NCBI GenBank assembly: GCA_003153505.1
Contig: PLZA01000016.1
Coordinates: forward strand, 23,988 to 87,987
DNA length: 64,000 nucleotides
Source of the DNA: Candidatus Dormiibacterota bacterium
GTDB taxonomy: Bacteria > Chloroflexota > Dormibacteria > Aeolococcales > Aeolococcaceae
Reading direction: 5' to 3'
Part shown: positions 8,689-15,733 of the stretch, one piece after another
Position numbering within the stretch: the stretch's first letter is position 1
Layout: each line of letters opens with the position of its first letter
Program-made: the position numbers and the translations under genes
The notes under the pieces: model-generated
What the model was told of the DNA's origin: nothing
Seen by the model: the letters and a program-made list of their open reading frames with translations, nothing else
Database searches by the model: none

Positions 8689-9074
8689 GCGAAAGCGACC
8701 TCGCTGACGAAGACGTTGACCTCCTCGACGCGCAGGGCGAGCATGCGATCGATCGCATCGGCGACGCGGCGCTGCACCTCGGCTCCCACGACCGGGACGT
8801 TGCCGCCCGACTCCATCACGACGTACAGGCTCAGGTGCAGGGCATCGTCGCGCATCTCGACGCGCACGCCGCGATGGGCGTGCGATCGGCGCACGATGCG
8901 GTCGAATTGCTGGCCACCGGGGTGGTACATGGCGTGGATCCCCGAGACCTGCAGTGCCGCAAAAGCGGCGATGGACGCGACGACCTCGTTGGCGACTCGG
9001 GTCGTCCCGAGCTGGCGGCGCCCGTTCATGGTTGGGCGCAGGTGGAGTTGATCGGGCTGCTGGACGTCGGTCAT
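8685..9074 (-). CDS. Asp23/Gls24 family envelope stress response protein
   Basis: Member of the alkaline shock protein family (Asp23, YqhY/YloU-like). The 129 aa product is soluble, with the typical GTTRVANEVVASIAAFAALQVSGIHAM beginning (landmark) and a C-terminal VAEVQRRV-like segment ending in VEEVNVFVSEVAF. Its position between efp and nusB matches YqhY in Bacillus, which is linked to lipid metabolism; that role is not demonstrable here. Four-base overlaps on both sides make it part of the aro-efp-nusB-xse operon. Confidence 0.85.
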   Translation of the reverse strand: MTDVQQPDQLHLRPTMNGRRQLGTTRVANEVVASIAAFAALQVSGIHAMYHPGGQQFDRIVRRSHAHRGVRVEMRDDALHLSLYVVMESGGNVPVVGAEVQRRVADAIDRMLALRVEEVNVFVSEVAFA

Positions 9075-9628
9075 GCGCGCTCCACGTAGCGGCCGGTGCG
9101 CGTGTCGACCCGGATGAGGTCGCCCTGGTTGACGAACAGGGGCACGTCGACCGCGAGACCTGTCTCCACCACGGCAGGCTTGAAGGATGCGTTCGCGGTG
9201 TCTCCCTTGAACCCGGGCTCGCTCTCGGTCACCTCCAGCACGACCGACGTCGGCAGGTCGACACCAAGCACGCGATCATCGAATCGGAGCAGGAACAGCG
9301 TGTCGTTCTCTTTGAGGTAGTCGACGCCGCTACCGAGCTGCTCCGGGCTGATCGTGGTCTGCTCGAACGTGGTGTTGTCCATCACCACGTAATTCTCACC
9401 GTCCTTGTAGAGGAGCTGAGCCTCGGTGCGCTCGATGCGGACGCGGCCGAACTTCTCCTCCGGACGGAACGTCTCATCGGTGACCGCGCCGGTGGTCACG
9501 TTGCGCAACTTGGCGCGGACGACGGCGGTCCCGCGACCCTGCTTCATGTGCGAGAAGTCGATGACCTCGAAGAGGTCGCCGTCGCGCTCGACGGTCGCAC
9601 CCGGGCGCAGGTCGGAGGCGGTGATCAT
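9071..9628 (-). CDS. efp: Elongation factor P
   Basis: Ribosome-associated factor relieving stalls at proline stretches. The 185 aa length and three beta-barrel domains are canonical. In the domain I loop the sequence reads HMKQGRG, so the residue that is Lys34 in E. coli is Arg32 here. The preceding residue is Gly31, in the family's PGKG position (Gln-Gly-Arg-Gly). EarP-type rhamnosylation of Arg32 is known in some proteobacteria; no earP or other modification gene is visible in this window. It overlaps aroQ upstream by four bases. Confidence 0.95.
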   Translation of the reverse strand: MITASDLRPGATVERDGDLFEVIDFSHMKQGRGTAVVRAKLRNVTTGAVTDETFRPEEKFGRVRIERTEAQLLYKDGENYVVMDNTTFEQTTISPEQLGSGVDYLKENDTLFLLRFDDRVLGVDLPTSVVLEVTESEPGFKGDTANASFKPAVVETGLAVDVPLFVNQGDLIRVDTRTGRYVERA

Positions 9629-10086
9629 GGAGTGCTCCCAGTGGTTGACGGGTCCTCGAGCAGCTTAGCCAGTCCCTCGACCGCGAGGACGTAGCCGTGC
9701 AACCCGAGTCCGGCGATCACGGCCACTGCGGCCTCCGCGGACAGCGAGACGCGCCGGAAGGATTCGCGCGCGAGGATGTTGGACAGGTGCACCTCGATCA
9801 CCGGGCCTGCGAACGCGCGGAGAGCATCGGCGAGGACCACGCTCGTGTGGGTCAGGCCGCCGGGGTTGACGATGCATCCCGCGCTGCGGCCGCGCTCGGA
9901 CTCGAGGATGTCCACCATCGCCCCCTCGTGGTTGGTCTGCACGCAGCGGACGTCGAGCCCGAGCTCGGCGGCTCGCTCGCGCACGGCCGCGTCGATCTCG
10001 CTGAGGGTGACGGCGCCGTAGACATCGGGCTCACGCTCGCCGAGGCTGGCGAGGTTGGGCCCGTTGAGCACCAGGATCGCGGTCAT
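9625..10086 (-). CDS. aroQ: 3-dehydroquinate dehydratase, type II
   Basis: Third step of the shikimate pathway, dehydrating 3-dehydroquinate. Type II signature LVLNGPNLASLGEREPDVYG at the N terminus contains the catalytic Tyr at residue 23. The conserved NPGGLTHTSVVLADAL and IEVHLSN blocks carry the binding Asn and catalytic His. At 153 aa the length is standard. It is encoded directly after aroKB with a four-base overlap, so four shikimate activities (AroC, AroK, AroB, AroQ) come from one message. Confidence 0.95.
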   Translation of the reverse strand: MTAILVLNGPNLASLGEREPDVYGAVTLSEIDAAVRERAAELGLDVRCVQTNHEGAMVDILESERGRSAGCIVNPGGLTHTSVVLADALRAFAGPVIEVHLSNILARESFRRVSLSAEAAVAVIAGLGLHGYVLAVEGLAKLLEDPSTTGSTP

Positions 10087-11663
10087 CGCGCCAGGACCGC
10101 ATCGAGCGCCGCGCGCACCTCGGCCTCGGCAACGTGCTGCCCGATCTGCGGACGCCCTCTGGCTTCCAGCAACACCCAGCCAAGGCGGTCGCCGACATGC
10201 TTCTTGTCGGCGCCCATGTAGCCGAGCACGCGCTCGGGGTCAAACACCGACGTCGTCGCGAGCCCGCACCGCTCGATCATCTCATCCTGCCAGCCGATCT
10301 CTGCTGCCGGGCACCCGAGGGTGCGGATGCTCAGCACGCCGGCGGCGCGCATCCCGACCGCCACCGCCTCGCCGTGGAGAAGGCCGCCGCCGAGGCCCGA
10401 AGCCGCCTCGAGCGCGTGGCCGACGGTGTGGCCGTAGTTGAGCACCGCTCGAGCGGCCCCCTCACGCTCGTCACGCGCGACGAAGCCGGATTTGGCGGCG
10501 CAGCAGGCGCGAATCACCTCGGTGAGCGCCTCCAAGTCCTTGTTCAAGAGGCGTCCGAGCTGCCCGTCGAGCGCTGCGGGCTGCGGCATCTCGACGATCA
10601 TCGAGTACTTCACGATCTCCGCAAACGCGGAACGAAAGGAGCGGTCGTCCTGCGACGCCAGGACGTCGGGGTCGCAGATCACTGCGCGCGGCTGCCAGAT
10701 CGCCCCGGCGAGATTCTTGCCCCGAGCGAGGTTGACGCCGGTCTTGCCGCCGATCGCGCTGTCCACCATGGCGAGGAGCGTGGTGGGGACGTTCACCCAG
10801 GCGATGCCGCGCAGGTAGGTGGCAGCGACGAACCCGGCCAGGTCCCCAACGGTGCCGCCGCCGAGCGCCACCACGCAGTCGTTGCGCTGCAGGCCCGCGG
10901 TCCCGAGGCAGTCGAGCAGGCGCCCGGCTTCCTCCCAGGTCTTCAGCGCCTCACCGCCGGAGACCTGGAGCACGGTCATGGCGATGCCGGCGCTGCGCAG
11001 GGAGGCGACGAGCCTGTCCGAGACCGGCCGCACCGCTCGATCCGCCAGCAGCGCCACGCGTGTTGCGGATCCGGGGATATGCAACGCGACGTCCTCGAGC
11101 GCTCCTGCGCGCACCTCGACGTGGTAGCTGCGTTCCGCCAGGTTGACGCGCACGGTGCCGTCGAGGGCGGCGATGACGCGTGACGCCACGGTGTCGGGCG
11201 AATCCTCCGCGCTGATGCGGACATGCGAGACCTGGTGGGCGCGAGCTCTGCTGCCACGGAGGCGTGGGATCCCGGCGGCCGCAGACCCGCCGAGCAGAGG
11301 ACGGCCGGCTCCCGCGCCGAGTCGCTCGATCAGCACCTCGTCAGGAGCATCGAGCCAGACCACGGTGCAGAGCTCGGTCAGGAGGCGCCGGGCAGCCGCC
11401 TGGGTGATCAACCCGCCCCCGCAGGCGATGACCTGGGGGCCCGGGCGGCGGAGGGCGCCTTCGAGTGCGGTCAATTCGAGATCGCGGAAGAACGCCTCCC
11501 CTTCGGTCGCGATGACCGTCGCCGGCGAGCGTCCCGAGGTGACGGCGATCTCGCTGTCCAGGTCGACGGCCTCCCATCCCAGGCGTTCGGCGACGAGTGG
11601 GGCGACGGTGCTCTTGCCGGATCCGGGCAGCCCCACCAGGGCGATCCGGCGAACGGCGCTCAT
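10083..11663 (-). CDS. aroKB: Bifunctional shikimate kinase / 3-dehydroquinate synthase
   Basis: A 526 aa fusion of two shikimate-pathway enzymes. Residues 1 to about 170 form shikimate kinase, with P-loop GLPGSGKST at 11-19 and the VIACGGGLI shikimate-binding segment. From about 175 to the end is 3-dehydroquinate synthase, with VALGGGTVGDLAGFVAATYLRG, the NVPTTLLAMVDSAIGGKTGVN block and the metal-ligand HTVGHALEAASG region. The catalytic steps are not consecutive (AroB is step two, AroK step five). Four-base overlaps link it to aroC and aroQ. No frameshift is seen at the domain junction. Confidence 0.94.
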   Translation of the reverse strand: MSAVRRIALVGLPGSGKSTVAPLVAERLGWEAVDLDSEIAVTSGRSPATVIATEGEAFFRDLELTALEGALRRPGPQVIACGGGLITQAAARRLLTELCTVVWLDAPDEVLIERLGAGAGRPLLGGSAAAGIPRLRGSRARAHQVSHVRISAEDSPDTVASRVIAALDGTVRVNLAERSYHVEVRAGALEDVALHIPGSATRVALLADRAVRPVSDRLVASLRSAGIAMTVLQVSGGEALKTWEEAGRLLDCLGTAGLQRNDCVVALGGGTVGDLAGFVAATYLRGIAWVNVPTTLLAMVDSAIGGKTGVNLARGKNLAGAIWQPRAVICDPDVLASQDDRSFRSAFAEIVKYSMIVEMPQPAALDGQLGRLLNKDLEALTEVIRACCAAKSGFVARDEREGAARAVLNYGHTVGHALEAASGLGGGLLHGEAVAVGMRAAGVLSIRTLGCPAAEIGWQDEMIERCGLATTSVFDPERVLGYMGADKKHVGDRLGWVLLEARGRPQIGQHVAEAEVRAALDAVLAR

Positions 11664-12817
11664 CGCAACCGGCCGGCGGCACGGCGATGTGCGGCCAGGG
11701 CTCGCCGTGTCTCACCAACGTTGTCGCCGCCAAACTTCTCCATCGCGGCCGCTGCGAGGACCCACGCGAGCATCGCCTCGGCCACCACGGCGCCGGCTGG
11801 GACGACGCAGATATCACTGCGCTCGTAGTGCGCGTTGATCTCAGCGCCGGTGCGGATGTCGACGCTGCGCAGTGGATGGAGCAGCGTCGAGATCGGCTTG
11901 AAGTGGACGAGCGCCCAGACGGGCTCCCCATCGGTCACACCGCCGGCCAGGCCCCCCTGGCGGTTGGTCAGGTGGTGGAAGCCCCGCTCCGCGTCCCAGC
12001 GCGGCTCGTCGTGCACGTTGGATCCAGGGGATCGGGCGGCGAGCGCGGCGGCCCCGATCTCGACGCCCTTTACCGATGGGATGCTGCACATCGCCTGGGC
12101 AATCAGCCCGTCGAGCTTGCGATCCCAGTGCACGTAACTGCCAAGTCCGGCGGGAACATGCGAGGCGATCACGTACGCCGTTCCCCCGAGCGTGTTGCCG
12201 TTCTCGCGCGCCGCGTCGATCGCGGCGACCATTCGCGCCGAGGCCGCCTCATCAGCGCAGCGCACGGGTGAGCGCTCGACCGCGTCCCAGGGAACGTCGC
12301 CGTCCGGCACCGGAACGTCGACATCCCCGATCCGGATAACGCACGAGTGCACGTCGATGCCCAGCGCGCCGATCAGCGTCCTGGCGACCGCCCCCGCGGC
12401 GACCCTGGCGGCGGTCTCGCGGGCGCTGGCGCGTTCGAGCACATTGCGAGCGTCGTCGAATCCGTACTTCAGGACCCCGGCGAGGTCGGCGTGTCCGGGT
12501 CGGACACGCGTGACGCGTTTCGCCTTGAACCCGCGCGGTTCGACCTGCATCGGTCCCTGCCAGTTGTCCCAGTCGCGGTTCGCGATCACGAGCGTGATCG
12601 GTGATCCGAGGGTCTTGCCGCCGCGCACGCCGCTGACGATACGTGCCGCGTCCTGCTCGATCTGCTGGCGCTTCCCCCGTCCATGGCCGCCCTGGCGGCG
12701 GCGCAAATCGGGGTCGATGTCGCGTGCGGCAACGAGTGAAATCCCCGCAGGCATCCCCTCGACGATGACGGTGAGTTGCGGGCCGTGCGATTCGCCGGCG
12801 GTGAGAAACCGAAGCAT
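11660..12817 (-). CDS. aroC: Chorismate synthase
   Basis: Last common step of aromatic amino acid synthesis, converting EPSP to chorismate with reduced FMN. The 385 aa product begins MLRFLTAGESHGP, the conserved N terminus of the family, and contains RPGHADLAGVLKYG and the RASARETAARVAAGA signature. The frame is open upstream but the ATG at 12817 matches the family start. A TACAAT -10 hexamer lies nine bases upstream, predicting an almost leaderless message. It is first in the aro-efp-nusB-xse run. Confidence 0.95.
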   Translation of the reverse strand: MLRFLTAGESHGPQLTVIVEGMPAGISLVAARDIDPDLRRRQGGHGRGKRQQIEQDAARIVSGVRGGKTLGSPITLVIANRDWDNWQGPMQVEPRGFKAKRVTRVRPGHADLAGVLKYGFDDARNVLERASARETAARVAAGAVARTLIGALGIDVHSCVIRIGDVDVPVPDGDVPWDAVERSPVRCADEAASARMVAAIDAARENGNTLGGTAYVIASHVPAGLGSYVHWDRKLDGLIAQAMCSIPSVKGVEIGAAALAARSPGSNVHDEPRWDAERGFHHLTNRQGGLAGGVTDGEPVWALVHFKPISTLLHPLRSVDIRTGAEINAHYERSDICVVPAGAVVAEAMLAWVLAAAAMEKFGGDNVGETRRALAAHRRAAGRLR

Positions 12818-12826
12818 CTGCAACCG

Positions 12827-12832
12827 ATTGTA
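12827..12832 (-). promoter_or_regulatory. -10 element (TACAAT) for aroC
   Basis: Five of six bases match the TATAAT consensus. The hexamer ends nine bases before the aroC ATG, so the transcript would begin about two bases before the start codon. No clear -35 hexamer was recognised at 16-18 bases. A small plus-strand gene diverges from this region. Confidence 0.4.
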
Positions 12833-12924
12833 TTGGTGGGGTGGCCGCATTCCCCATTCGCTGCGTCGCCGGCGGCTGCCCTCTGTCCGTGTCAGGTCCG
12901 GACTCGAGACCGAGACTGAGTGCC

Positions 12925-13107
12925 GTGAGAGACGCGCCGCAGACGCGCGAGCGGGGGCTCGACCACCTGCGCGTCGCCAGGCTCCTGGAGGCCAATGGTG
13001 ACGTGATCGGTGCAATCTGCGCCTACCGCGAGGCCATGCGCGAGGGCCCCGCGAGCGCCGCGACTGAGGCCCTGCTCCGGATCGCCGACCTCGCCCGGCG
13101 CGTCTAA
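12925..13107 (+). CDS. Small TPR-like helical protein of unknown function
   Basis: Not a recognised gene. The frame is open from an ATG at 12841, but the credible part starts at the GTG at 12925 and gives 60 aa. The residues look like a pair of TPR-type helices: LRVARLLEANGDVIGAICAYREAM has the alanine/glycine and tyrosine spacing of a TPR unit, followed by a second amphipathic helix. It runs divergently from aroC and convergently to the PH-domain gene. The charged, patterned composition makes it more likely than a random high-GC frame, but it is unproven. Confidence 0.45.
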   Translation: MRDAPQTRERGLDHLRVARLLEANGDVIGAICAYREAMREGPASAATEALLRIADLARRV

Positions 13108-13111
13108 GCGA

Positions 13112-13129
13112 TGAGCCGGGCCCGGCTCA
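13112..13129. terminator. GC-rich palindrome between convergent genes
   Basis: A perfect 18-base palindrome (TGAGCCGGG followed by its complement) lies five bases after the stop of the small plus-strand gene and a few bases after the stop of the convergent PH-domain gene. It could fold in either transcript as a bidirectional terminator or message-end hairpin. No T-run follows on either strand. Confidence 0.4.
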
Positions 13130-13132
13130 GGG

Positions 13133-13654
13133 TCAGAGCCCCGCCGGGCGCGAGGGTGCGCCTGCTGATGGCGGTGTGTTCATGGTCGCGAGCAGCTCGT
13201 TGTAGAAGGCTTCGGCCTTGGGGATGCGGTGGAGCACTTCGACCCCGTCCCGCCCCGCCGACTCGATCTCGATGTCGCCGGCGCCGATCAGGCGGTCACC
13301 CAACGGCCGGTGGATCACGGTGTTCTGGATCCGGTCGAGCGGGATCGTCTCGGCAGTCCTGGACAGGATGCCGCCCTCCATGACGATCCGACGATCGGTC
13401 AGGTGGTAGGTGGCGAACCGCCAGCGGAGGATCCGCATGCCGGCCCAGACCAAGGATCCGACCACGAGGATGAGCACGATCACCGTCTTGACGGTCGTGA
13501 TCGACGCCGAGCCGATGGTTGATGGCAGCTTGGCGTTCAGGACGATCGCCACGACGATGACGACGATCGCTCCGAGAACGTGGCCGGCAAGCACCGACCA
13601 GTGCTGGCGGACCAGTGCGATGGACCGCTCTCCGGGCATCAGCTGCGTCGGCAT
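13133..13654 (-). CDS. Bacterial PH-domain membrane protein
   Basis: A 173 aa protein with two hydrophobic segments near residues 22-42 and 53-72 followed by a bacterial pleckstrin-homology domain (DUF304/bPH2 type). The diagnostic stretch is YHLTDRRIVMEGGILSRTAETIPLDRIQNTVIHRP (landmark at about residues 83-117), the conserved pattern Y.lTd.Ri....G...r....ipl..I. of the YdbS/YdbT group. Its function is not established; related proteins are inner-membrane components. It follows the prepilin peptidase gene by 35 bases on the same strand. Confidence 0.8.
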   Translation of the reverse strand: MPTQLMPGERSIALVRQHWSVLAGHVLGAIVVIVVAIVLNAKLPSTIGSASITTVKTVIVLILVVGSLVWAGMRILRWRFATYHLTDRRIVMEGGILSRTAETIPLDRIQNTVIHRPLGDRLIGAGDIEIESAGRDGVEVLHRIPKAEAFYNELLATMNTPPSAGAPSRPAGL

Positions 13655-13689
13655 TGCCTCACCTCATCGAACCCCTGGAATCGTGCGGG

Positions 13690-14442
13690 TCATGGACCGA
13701 GGTACAGGATGAGCGCTGCGCCCGCACAGAGAAACGGACCATAGGGTATCGGGTCCTTGAGCCTGCGCACGCGCGTGACCAGAAGGACCAGCGCGGTCGC
13801 ACCTCCGATGAACACCCCGGCGATGACGGCATAGACCGCGCCCAGGTGCGCCGACGTCGGTCCGGCGCCGGTCACGGCGCCCACCAGCCCGCCGAGCTTG
13901 GCGTCGCCGAGGCCGATGCTCCCTCTCGACACCAGGTTCTGCACGAAGAAGAACGCGGCAACGCCGACTGCGCCGATGATCGCGCTCGTGACCGTCAGCC
14001 CCGGAGACCAGGCGCTCAGCACCACTGCGGCAAGGACGCTCGGGTAGGTGATCACGTTCAGGATGAGCCGGTGCTTGAGGTCGAAGTCGACGACGTGGAC
14101 GAAGATGGCAAGCCACATCAGGTGGATGACGAGCCCGGTGCCGAACTGCTCGTGGGCGGCGAACGCGCCGAATCCGATGGCGCCGAGTGCGGGCGAGAGC
14201 CAGCGTTCCAGCCAGGTCCAGCCATAACGCTCGCCCGCCCAGGGGCGCGCGGCCACGGGCTCCTCCCCTGCCGCGGCCCTGCTCAGCTCCTCGGCGATGT
14301 CCCGCTCGTAGTCGAGGCGCTCCTGGCGTTCCTCGTCCTCGAGCCGTTCGAACCGCTCCAACCCGACGGTGAGCCAGCCGGAACCCAGACCGACGAGGCC
14401 ACCGGCGATGGTGACGCCGGCGATGACCAGCGGCGGATTCAC
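13690..14442 (-). CDS. A24-family prepilin peptidase
   Basis: Polytopic aspartic protease expected to cleave type IV pilin-like leader peptides in the inner membrane. The GTG at 14442 overlaps the aroE stop by four bases and gives 250 aa. Catalytic Asp residues are in VVDFDLKHRLI (about D119) and GLGDAKLGG (about D180). The cysteine-rich N-terminal methylation domain of classical PilD is absent. Instead, one N-terminal hydrophobic helix is followed by a highly charged segment of about 50 residues. No pilin gene is visible nearby. Its location between aroE and aroC is also seen in some actinobacteria. Confidence 0.85.
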   Translation of the reverse strand: MNPPLVIAGVTIAGGLVGLGSGWLTVGLERFERLEDEERQERLDYERDIAEELSRAAAGEEPVAARPWAGERYGWTWLERWLSPALGAIGFGAFAAHEQFGTGLVIHLMWLAIFVHVVDFDLKHRLILNVITYPSVLAAVVLSAWSPGLTVTSAIIGAVGVAAFFFVQNLVSRGSIGLGDAKLGGLVGAVTGAGPTSAHLGAVYAVIAGVFIGGATALVLLVTRVRRLKDPIPYGPFLCAGAALILYLGP

Positions 14443-15275
14443 GCCTCGACAGCCTGGAGGAGCGCGTTGCGCACCGCGCCGGACGGCGCGATCCTGCCCG
14501 TCCAGATCTCGAAGCTCAGCAACCCCTGCTGCAGGAGCATCTCGAGCCCGTCGCTCGCGCGATGCCCGGTTTCGAGCGCCTCCGTCACGACGTCGATGGG
14601 TCGCGGGCGGTACCGGAGGTCGACGACGCTGCACGCGGGAGGCAGCGCTCGCGGGGTGAACGGAAGTGAGTCGAGGCCGACCGGTGTCGCGTTGACCACG
14701 ATTGCCGAGTGCGCGCACGTGTTCGCGATGGCGCTGCGATCCCATGGCACGGTCGCGATGTCGCCCGAGCCGCGCAGGCGCTCGGCGAGGCTCTCGGCTG
14801 CGGCCTGGCGGCGCGCGGCGATGCGCAGGCGAAGCAGGGGCACTCGGGTGAGCGCGAGTGCCACGGCTGCGGCCGCACCGCCGGCGCCGAGCACCAGTGC
14901 CGTCGCGCCCTGACGCGGCCACATCGACGCGCGGCTGAGTGCAAGCTCGAAGCCATCCGCGTCGGTTGTGACGCCGACAAGCCGTCCGCCGCGAACCGTG
15001 ATGGTGTTGACGACGCCGAGTGACTCGGCGTCACCCTCGAGACGGTCGCACCGCTCCGCCATGACCGCCTTGTAGGGAGTCGTGACATTGCAGCCCGTGT
15101 ATTTCCCCTGGCGCAGTTCGTCGACGAACCCATCGATCTCCGCCGGTGCGAGGTCGCGGAGGACATAGGTGCCCTCGACCCCTGACGATTGCATGGCGGC
15201 CTGATGCATCACGGGGCTGGGCGAATGGGAGATACCGGCGCCGACGAGGCAGAGCCGGAGCGGTTGTGTGCTCAC
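14439..15275 (-). CDS. aroE: Shikimate 5-dehydrogenase
   Basis: NADP-dependent reduction of 3-dehydroshikimate. The 278 aa protein shows the shikimate-binding GAGISHSPSPVMHQAAM start, the catalytic Lys region GCNVTTPYKAVMAE, the Rossmann motif LVLGAGGAAAAVALAL and the C-terminal DGLEMLLQQGLLSFEIWTG block. It overlaps ruvX and the prepilin peptidase gene by four bases each. It joins the other shikimate enzymes encoded just downstream. Confidence 0.94.
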   Translation of the reverse strand: MSTQPLRLCLVGAGISHSPSPVMHQAAMQSSGVEGTYVLRDLAPAEIDGFVDELRQGKYTGCNVTTPYKAVMAERCDRLEGDAESLGVVNTITVRGGRLVGVTTDADGFELALSRASMWPRQGATALVLGAGGAAAAVALALTRVPLLRLRIAARRQAAAESLAERLRGSGDIATVPWDRSAIANTCAHSAIVVNATPVGLDSLPFTPRALPPACSVVDLRYRPRPIDVVTEALETGHRASDGLEMLLQQGLLSFEIWTGRIAPSGAVRNALLQAVEA

Positions 15276-15733
15276 GAGGTTGCGCGCGTCGCGGCGATCC
15301 GGCGCGAGTCGAGCCAGCTCTGGAGAAGCACTGCGGCTGCCACCGAGTCGATCACCTCGCGGCGACGCTTGCGGCGCACGCCGCTTTCGATGAGGGATCG
15401 CTCCGCGATCGTCGTGGTGAAGCGCTCGTCCCAGAGCTCGATCGCAATCGTGGTCCGGCGCGCGAGCTCAGCCGCGAATGCCCGAGCACCCTGTGCAGCA
15501 TCCCCCTCGCTCCCGTCGAGAAGGCGGGGCAATCCGATCACGACTCGGTCCACCTGGCGATCTTGCATCTCGCGCTCGATGCGCGCCCACAACGTTCGAG
15601 ATTCGTTGGGGACTGTCGCAACCGGCGACGCCAGCGTGCACGTCTCGTCAGAGATGGCGAGCCCGATCCGCACTGAGCCGACGTCGATACCGAGGACGCG
15701 GGTGCGACCGCTACCGCCCCCGGTCGCGCTCAC
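15272..15733 (-). CDS. ruvX: Putative Holliday junction resolvase / pre-16S rRNA nuclease (YqgF)
   Basis: RNase H-like nuclease of the YqgF/RuvX family, linked to pre-16S rRNA maturation and proposed to resolve Holliday junctions. The GTG at 15733 overlaps the upstream gene's stop (GTGA) and yields 153 aa starting just before LGIDVGSVRIGLAISD, the canonical first strand with catalytic Asp. VIGLPRLLDGSEG, LWDERFTT and a C-terminal DSVAAAVLLQSWLD with the last acidic residue follow. The alaS...ruvX...aroE order is common in Gram-positives. Confidence 0.92.
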   Translation of the reverse strand: MSATGGGSGRTRVLGIDVGSVRIGLAISDETCTLASPVATVPNESRTLWARIEREMQDRQVDRVVIGLPRLLDGSEGDAAQGARAFAAELARRTTIAIELWDERFTTTIAERSLIESGVRRKRRREVIDSVAAAVLLQSWLDSRRIAATRATS

